DNA of 9,575 nt from Alphaproteobacteria bacterium (GTDB lineage: Bacteria; Pseudomonadota; Alphaproteobacteria; UBA6615). Location of the stretch: positions 1-9,575 of the forward strand of contig JAEPNS010000103.1 in NCBI GenBank assembly GCA_017643325.1. Direction: 5' to 3'. Made by a program: the position numbers and the translations under genes. Shown here one piece after another: positions 6,339 through 9,575 of the stretch (position 1 is its first letter; every line of letters begins with the position of its first letter). The notes beneath the pieces were generated by a model that searched no databases, was not told the origin of the DNA, and saw nothing but the letters and a program-made list of their open reading frames with translations.

Positions 6339-6668
6339 TCAGGCGTGTTCCTCGATGGTCTTTTTCAGGACCTGCTTGCGGTCCACGCCGGTGCGCGTCT
6401 CGACCACCTCGCCGCCCTTGATGAACAGGAGCGTCGGGAACCCGCGCACGCCGTATTTCGCGAGCAGCTCGTGGTTCTCGTCGCCGTTGACCGTTCCGAT
6501 GACGACACCGGCCGGCATGTCCTCGGCAACCTGCCCCAGCACCTTCTTGAGCTGGCGGCAGGGCACGCAGGTCTCCGACCAGAAGTCGACGACCGTCAGC
6601 CCGTCGCGCGCGAGCACTTCGGCCTCGAAGTTGCTGTCATCGAATACGGCGAAATCGTCTTGGGACAT
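6339..6668 (-). CDS. Thioredoxin-family protein with CVPC active site
   Basis: This 109-residue protein is a compact thioredoxin without a signal peptide, so it should be cytoplasmic. The active site is DFWSETC-V-P-C with C34 and C37, in place of the canonical WCGPC; the cis-proline is P78 in RGFPT, and LLFIKGGEVVETRTG matches the following strands. Length and fold are standard for thioredoxin; the altered CxxC dipeptide (VP) and the Thr before the first Cys suggest a specialised redox potential or partner. It is the first gene of a minus-strand trio, 37 nt ahead of the CxxU selenoprotein and its paralog, so it probably reduces the Sec-Cys bond of that protein. The start at 6668 is the only sensible ATG and has AGGAG about 11 nt upstream. 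Confidence 0.92.
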   Translation of the reverse strand: MSQDDFAVFDDSNFEAEVLARDGLTVVDFWSETCVPCRQLKKVLGQVAEDMPAGVVIGTVNGDENHELLAKYGVRGFPTLLFIKGGEVVETRTGVDRKQVLKKTIEEHA

Positions 6669-6698
6669 GGGGTCCGGCTCCTGCGTGAATGACGCGGA

Positions 6699-6727
6699 AG
6701 CCTAGCAAACCGCACCGGGCGTCACAA
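6699..6727 (-). promoter_or_regulatory. Candidate sigma-70-like promoter for the thioredoxin-selenoprotein operon
   Basis: On the minus strand TTGTGA (6727-6722) and TAGGCT (6704-6699) are separated by exactly 17 nt, in the 88-bp gap between the TRAP gene and the thioredoxin start. The match to TTGACA/TATAAT is partial (4 of 6 and 3 of 6), so this is weak. Confidence 0.3.
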
Positions 6728-6756
6728 TTGACCCGGCCCTGCGTCCGGAGCGGATC

Positions 6757-7914
6757 CTAGCGCGCGGCGGTCTGCGGGATCGGCTTGGTCACCGCGCCGG
6801 CCCCGACGGGGCTGTCCTCTGCCGGGAGCGTCTCGATCCCGCCCGCCGGCGCCGCGCGCGTCCAGTCCCGGGTCAGGCGCATGCCGCCGTCGCGCAGATG
6901 GCTCATATAGGCCATGACCGCCCGGCTGCCCGGATGCCCGGCCGTGTCGTTGCGCTGCGCCCAGCGCTGGGCCAGCGGCGCAAGCGCGCTCGCCCACTGC
7001 TCGCGGCGGCTTTTCAGCAGCTTGATGGTGCGCAGGCCCTCGCCTTTCATCTTCTCCAGGGCCGCCGCGCCGGCCGCGCAGTAGTCGTCCGCCGCGGCCG
7101 AGACGAACGTGCCCGCCGCCTGCGAAACCGCCGCGCGCACCGCCTCCGGCAGGTCGGCGAACCGGCGCGCGTTGACCGTCACGATGTAGGGCACCTGCGA
7201 CCCGAACGCGGTCCGGGTGTAGTGGTCCGCGAGCGTCTTCAGGCCGAGCCGGCGCATCTCCGTGTCCGGAAGCACGGCCCCGATCAGGACCTCCGCCTCG
7301 ATCCGCGAGGCGATCAGGTCGGCCCGGATCGGCACCGGCACGGCGTCGACCCCGTCGAGCCAGCCTTCGAGCCGGTCGGCAATCCCGAGCGGCATCGCGC
7401 GCACATCACCGGCATTGCCGACCTTGCGCACCGCGATGATGTTGTAGGCATCGCTCGCGATCGGCGCGAGGTAGAGCTGGCGCGCCGCGGCAAGGGGTGC
7501 GTCCATGCCGTCGATCGTCCTGTGGACGGCGTGATACGACACCGCGACCAGGCGGCAGTTCTCGGTCGTGAACGGCATCTGGAAGGTCAGGTCCTGCAGC
7601 GGCAGCCGCTTGGCCTCGTGGTTGACGGCGACGATCCCGAACAGGCTGAGATCGTCCTCGACCGCTTCGAGCGTGCCGCCCAATTGCGACAGGGTGCCGC
7701 CGTGGGTCTCGACCCACCGCACCGCGGGGCCGCCGGTTTCCGAAAGCCTGCTGTCGACCTCCTTCTGGAACCGTTCCCGGAATATCTTCAGCGCCGCATG
7801 ATTGGCCGGCAGCCCGCTCGTGACCGATAGCGTCACGTCGGCCTTGCCGGCCATGGCCGGGGAGGTTGCGAGAAGTGCGCCGCAGAGCCCTGCGGCAAAC
7901 ATGGTCTTCAGCAT
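6757..7914 (-). CDS. TRAP transporter substrate-binding protein, DctP-like
   Basis: This 385-residue protein looks like a periplasmic DctP-type binding protein of a TRAP transporter, which captures organic acids and delivers them to a DctQM membrane complex. A signal peptide is clear: MLKTMF, a hydrophobic stretch, then a predicted cleavage after A22 (SPAMA-GK). The mature part has the two-lobe pattern, with AGDVRAMPLGIADRLEGW (about residues 158-176) at the place of the ligand-gripping Arg segment and VTVNARRFADLPEAVRAAV at the usual NxxxxxxLP site. A tail of about 60 residues rich in Ala, Pro and Gly extends the C-terminus. No dctQ or dctM gene is in the window. It is divergent from the cupin genes and codirectional with the thioredoxin operon. 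The ligand may be an acid linked to the catabolic genes nearby, but that is inference. Confidence 0.8.
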   Translation of the reverse strand: MLKTMFAAGLCGALLATSPAMAGKADVTLSVTSGLPANHAALKIFRERFQKEVDSRLSETGGPAVRWVETHGGTLSQLGGTLEAVEDDLSLFGIVAVNHEAKRLPLQDLTFQMPFTTENCRLVAVSYHAVHRTIDGMDAPLAAARQLYLAPIASDAYNIIAVRKVGNAGDVRAMPLGIADRLEGWLDGVDAVPVPIRADLIASRIEAEVLIGAVLPDTEMRRLGLKTLADHYTRTAFGSQVPYIVTVNARRFADLPEAVRAAVSQAAGTFVSAAADDYCAAGAAALEKMKGEGLRTIKLLKSRREQWASALAPLAQRWAQRNDTAGHPGSRAVMAYMSHLRDGGMRLTRDWTRAAPAGGIETLPAEDSPVGAGAVTKPIPQTAAR

Positions 7915-8035
7915 GGGGCGCCTCGTTCCTTCCTGGATCGGTTGCCGGACGTCCGATCTCCGGGCGAATGGCTGCGCGTCGGGCCGATTTTGACCGGGAA
8001 AGGTTAATCAACCCTCCACGGGCCCGGATTTCACT

Positions 8036-8052
8036 GTTTCAAATGCTGAAAC
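8036..8052. promoter_or_regulatory. Candidate operator, GTTTCA-N5-TGAAAC
   Basis: A perfect 6-bp inverted repeat with a 5-nt spacer (AATGC) stands 66 nt before the first cupin start and 121 nt before the divergent TRAP gene. Flanking CT and ACAG extend the symmetry imperfectly. The form suits a dimeric regulator acting on one or both genes. No regulator gene is present in the window. Confidence 0.4.
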
Positions 8053-8118
8053 GACAGGACCGGCCGTCTTGAGAGGGCGGGCGCGTGCATGATCTGATCG
8101 CAGCATGGAGGACCAGCC

Positions 8119-8688
8119 ATGAAGACCATCGACATAGGCCCCGACGGCATGGCGCCGCATATCGCGCGCTTCGATGCCCTGCAGCCCAAGAAAGGCAACT
8201 ACGAGGCGCTCGGCATCCCGACCGAGGCCTACGAGATGCTGACCGCGAAAACGCTCTACACCCTGCTCGCGCCTGGCGACGCCGCCGGGTCGCACCAGTT
8301 CACCGCCGTGAAGGGCCCGCCGGGCCTGTCGATCACCATCGCCGAGTGCCCGCCGGGCGACGGACCGATGCTCCACGCCCATATGGAGACCCACGAGATC
8401 TTCTTCTGCCTGAAGGGCCGGTTCGAGCTTCTCTGGGGTGACGAGGGGCAGCACCGCGACGTGCTCGAACAGTACGACATGGTGAACGTGCCGCTGGGTG
8501 TCTCGCGTGCCTTCCGGAACATCACCGACGAGAACGCGCTGCTGTTCGTCGTGATCCAGGGCACAAACCAGAACGACATCGGCTACGCCAAGTCGATCGG
8601 CGACGAGGTCGCCGAGAAATACGGCCCCGACGTGCGCGACGCGATCGAGGAACACACGTCGATGAAATTCTCCATCGGCGCCGACTGA
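8119..8688 (+). CDS. Cupin-domain protein (first of a tandem pair)
   Basis: This 189-residue protein is a single-cupin enzyme or binding protein. Cupin motif 1 is LHAHMETHE with H86, H88 and E93, followed by G100; motif 2 is DMVNVPLGVSRAFRN, in which the usual metal-binding His is R130. A 2-His-1-Glu site can still hold Fe or Mn, so dioxygenase or isomerase chemistry is possible, but a sugar- or ligand-binding role is not excluded. The ATG at 8119 has GGAGG 7 nt upstream. The gene is followed after 19 nt by a second cupin of similar length, so the two are likely cotranscribed. The substrate is unknown; the neighbouring aromatic-type genes make an organic acid or catechol-like compound a reasonable guess. 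Confidence 0.85.
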   Translation: MKTIDIGPDGMAPHIARFDALQPKKGNYEALGIPTEAYEMLTAKTLYTLLAPGDAAGSHQFTAVKGPPGLSITIAECPPGDGPMLHAHMETHEIFFCLKGRFELLWGDEGQHRDVLEQYDMVNVPLGVSRAFRNITDENALLFVVIQGTNQNDIGYAKSIGDEVAEKYGPDVRDAIEEHTSMKFSIGAD

Positions 8689-8707
8689 CGAGCGAAGGAA
8701 GACCGAC

Positions 8708-9247
8708 ATGAGCACACAATCCGCCGCCGAGCGCACCCCCTACAAGCGCCGCCCGGGCGAAGGCATCGAGATGGCCGCAGAAGAGGTCGAGAACTGGGTC
8801 GCACGTTTCGACGACCTGGAGCCGGACCCGGAGGCCTTCCGCGATGCCAACAACCCGGACCTGCGCCTCGGCATCCGCTGGGTGATCTCGCCGGACAACA
8901 TGGCCGGCCCGGCCAAGGTGGACACGCCGCACAGCTTCCACCTCTGCTACATCCAGTCCGAACCGGGCCACCACCCGGTGCTGCACGCCCACGACTACAC
9001 CGAGACCTTCATCTGCATGCGCGGCCAGTACACGATCCACTGGGGCAACGCCGGCGAGAACAAGGTTGTGCTCAACCCGTACGACACCTTCTCGGTGCCG
9101 CCGCGCCTGATGCGCTCGGTCGAGAACACCGGCACGGAGGTCGGCATGGTGATGGTGATCTACGGCGACCACCCGGACCCGAACGCCGGTATCGTGGTGC
9201 CCCAGTCGGTCATCGACGCCGACAAGGCGGCGGGTCGGGAGATCTAG
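8708..9247 (+). CDS. Cupin-domain protein (second of a tandem pair)
   Basis: This 179-residue protein is a second small cupin. Motif 1 reads LHAHDYTETF with H93, H95 and E99, then G106. Motif 2 is DTFSVPPRLMRSVENTG, where the expected His is R136 and the Gly of PxG is Arg. A longer N-terminal part (residues 1-55, charged, with WVARFDDLEPD) precedes the barrel; the same position in the first cupin has IARFDAL, which supports shared ancestry of the pair. Start and ribosome binding site (GAAGGAAG about 6 nt upstream) agree. It ends a two-gene operon and is convergent with the patatin-like gene. The two proteins may form a heteromeric or bicupin-like assembly; this is inference. Confidence 0.85.
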   Translation: MSTQSAAERTPYKRRPGEGIEMAAEEVENWVARFDDLEPDPEAFRDANNPDLRLGIRWVISPDNMAGPAKVDTPHSFHLCYIQSEPGHHPVLHAHDYTETFICMRGQYTIHWGNAGENKVVLNPYDTFSVPPRLMRSVENTGTEVGMVMVIYGDHPDPNAGIVVPQSVIDADKAAGREI

Positions 9248-9290
9248 GCGGCGGCCGGGGGTCGCGAGACGCTCAAGACGCCAATACTCG

Positions 9291-9315
9291 TCATTCCTGC
9301 GAAGGCAGGAATCCA
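9291..9315. repeat. REP-like palindrome (TCATTCCTGC...GCAGGAATCCA)
   Basis: ATTCCTGC (9293-9300) and GCAGGAAT (9305-9312) form a perfect 8-bp stem with a GAAG loop. The sequence closely resembles the TCATTCCCGCGAAAGCGGGAATCCA class of intergenic palindromes widespread in proteobacteria; that identification is from memory. It lies 43 nt after the second cupin stop and could also serve as a transcription end. Confidence 0.7.
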
Positions 9316-9358
9316 TTAACGCCGATGCCCGACCGGGCCACCGCCTGAGTCAATGGAC

Positions 9359-9407
9359 CCCTGCGCCTGGTTTCCGCCAACGCGCAAGCGCGAGGGCGGG
9401 CGCAGGG
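9359..9407. repeat. Large stem-loop between convergent genes
   Basis: CCCTGCGCC (9359-9367) pairs with GGCGCAGGG (9399-9407). Inside, CCGCC (9374-9378) can pair with GGCGG (9395-9399), and CGC-GCAA-GCG forms a small central hairpin. TCCATT (9312-9317) and AATGGA (9352-9357) also link it to the preceding REP-like unit, so 9291-9407 may be one composite repeat. It may act as a two-way terminator for the cupin operon and the patatin-like gene. Confidence 0.45.
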
Positions 9408-9425
9408 CTGACGACCGTGGGGCGC

Positions 9426-9575
9426 TCACAAAAACCGTTCGCGCAGGTCGATGGTGCTTTCCTCGCCGAGGCTGTCGAAGTTCGCGTCCAGCCAGGCGTC
9501 GGCGGTGTTGCGGCCGATCTCCTTGAGGGCGCAGAGGAAGTCCCAGTCGGCATTCAGTTTCGACGAGGCGCCGAA
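9426..9575 (-). CDS. C-terminus of a patatin-like phospholipase family protein (partial)
   Basis: Only the last 49 codons are present; the gene enters from the right edge of the window and ends with TGA at 9428-9426. The peptide starts FGASSKLNADWDFL and runs through LKEIGRNTADAWLDANF to STIDLRERFL. This resembles the conserved tail of patatin-like phospholipases of the DUF3734 type, where SKLN, GR-A-WL and STVDL are typical; the match is by memory. The catalytic GxSxG and Asp lie outside the window. It is convergent with the cupin operon, across 178 bp of non-coding sequence with repeats, and is probably unrelated to the other genes. Confidence 0.6.
   Translation of the reverse strand, partial: FGASSKLNADWDFLCALKEIGRNTADAWLDANFDSLGEESTIDLRERFL

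Noticed and set aside
6715..6736. CCGGG-N12-CCCGG as a terminator after the TRAP gene
   Set aside because: Only 5 bp with a 12-nt loop, no T-run; too weak to call.
6898..7830. Long plus-strand ORF opposite the TRAP gene
   Set aside because: GC-driven shadow frame with an Arg-rich product; the minus strand has the signal peptide and DctP pattern.

Overview
The window is GC-rich (roughly two thirds G+C by eye), densely coded and strongly codon-biased. Families typical of Alphaproteobacteria are present: a TRAP periplasmic binding protein, a molybdenum hydroxylase, an amidohydrolase decarboxylase-like enzyme, VOC and YciI proteins, and tandem cupins. An alphaproteobacterium (Rhodospirillales- or Rhizobiales-like) is the best guess; this is inference, as there is no rRNA or other marker here. 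No tRNA, rRNA, CRISPR array, insertion sequence or origin was seen.

Layout. Positions 1-98 are non-coding with a REP-like hairpin. A metal-dependent amidohydrolase (minus, 99-1190) is divergent from a plus-strand run: a two-domain VOC extradiol-dioxygenase-like protein (1376-2314, TTG start), a YciI-family protein (2343-2705) and a xanthine dehydrogenase-family molybdenum subunit (2787-5126). Together they resemble an aromatic or heteroaromatic catabolic set: hydroxylation, decarboxylation, ring cleavage and clean-up of the product. The substrate cannot be named.

Convergent with this, on the minus strand, is a three-gene redox operon, the most interesting part of the window. It reads thioredoxin (6668-6339), then an AhpD/carboxymuconolactone decarboxylase (CMD)-like protein (6301-5678), then a paralogous CMD-like protein (5678-5139). 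The middle gene has an in-frame TGA exactly where the second cysteine of the AhpD CxxC motif belongs, giving C-S-Y-U. A perfect 7-bp hairpin with a GGC loop starts 13 nt after the TGA, which fits a bacterial SECIS element. I read it as one selenoprotein of 207 residues, not two ORFs or a pseudogene. The adjacent paralog has D-P-Y-F at the same place and so lacks the redox pair altogether. Its start overlaps the selenoprotein stop (TAATG). A thioredoxin, a CxxU protein and a redox-dead partner encoded together suggest a thioredoxin-fed peroxidase or disulfide-exchange complex.

Upstream on the minus strand is an orphan DctP-type TRAP binding protein (7914-6757). It is divergent from two tandem cupins (8119-8688, 8708-9247), across a 204-bp gap that holds a GTTTCA-N5-TGAAAC palindrome. 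A convergent intergenic region (9248-9425) carries a second REP-like hairpin and a larger stem-loop. The window ends inside the C-terminus of a patatin-like protein on the minus strand.
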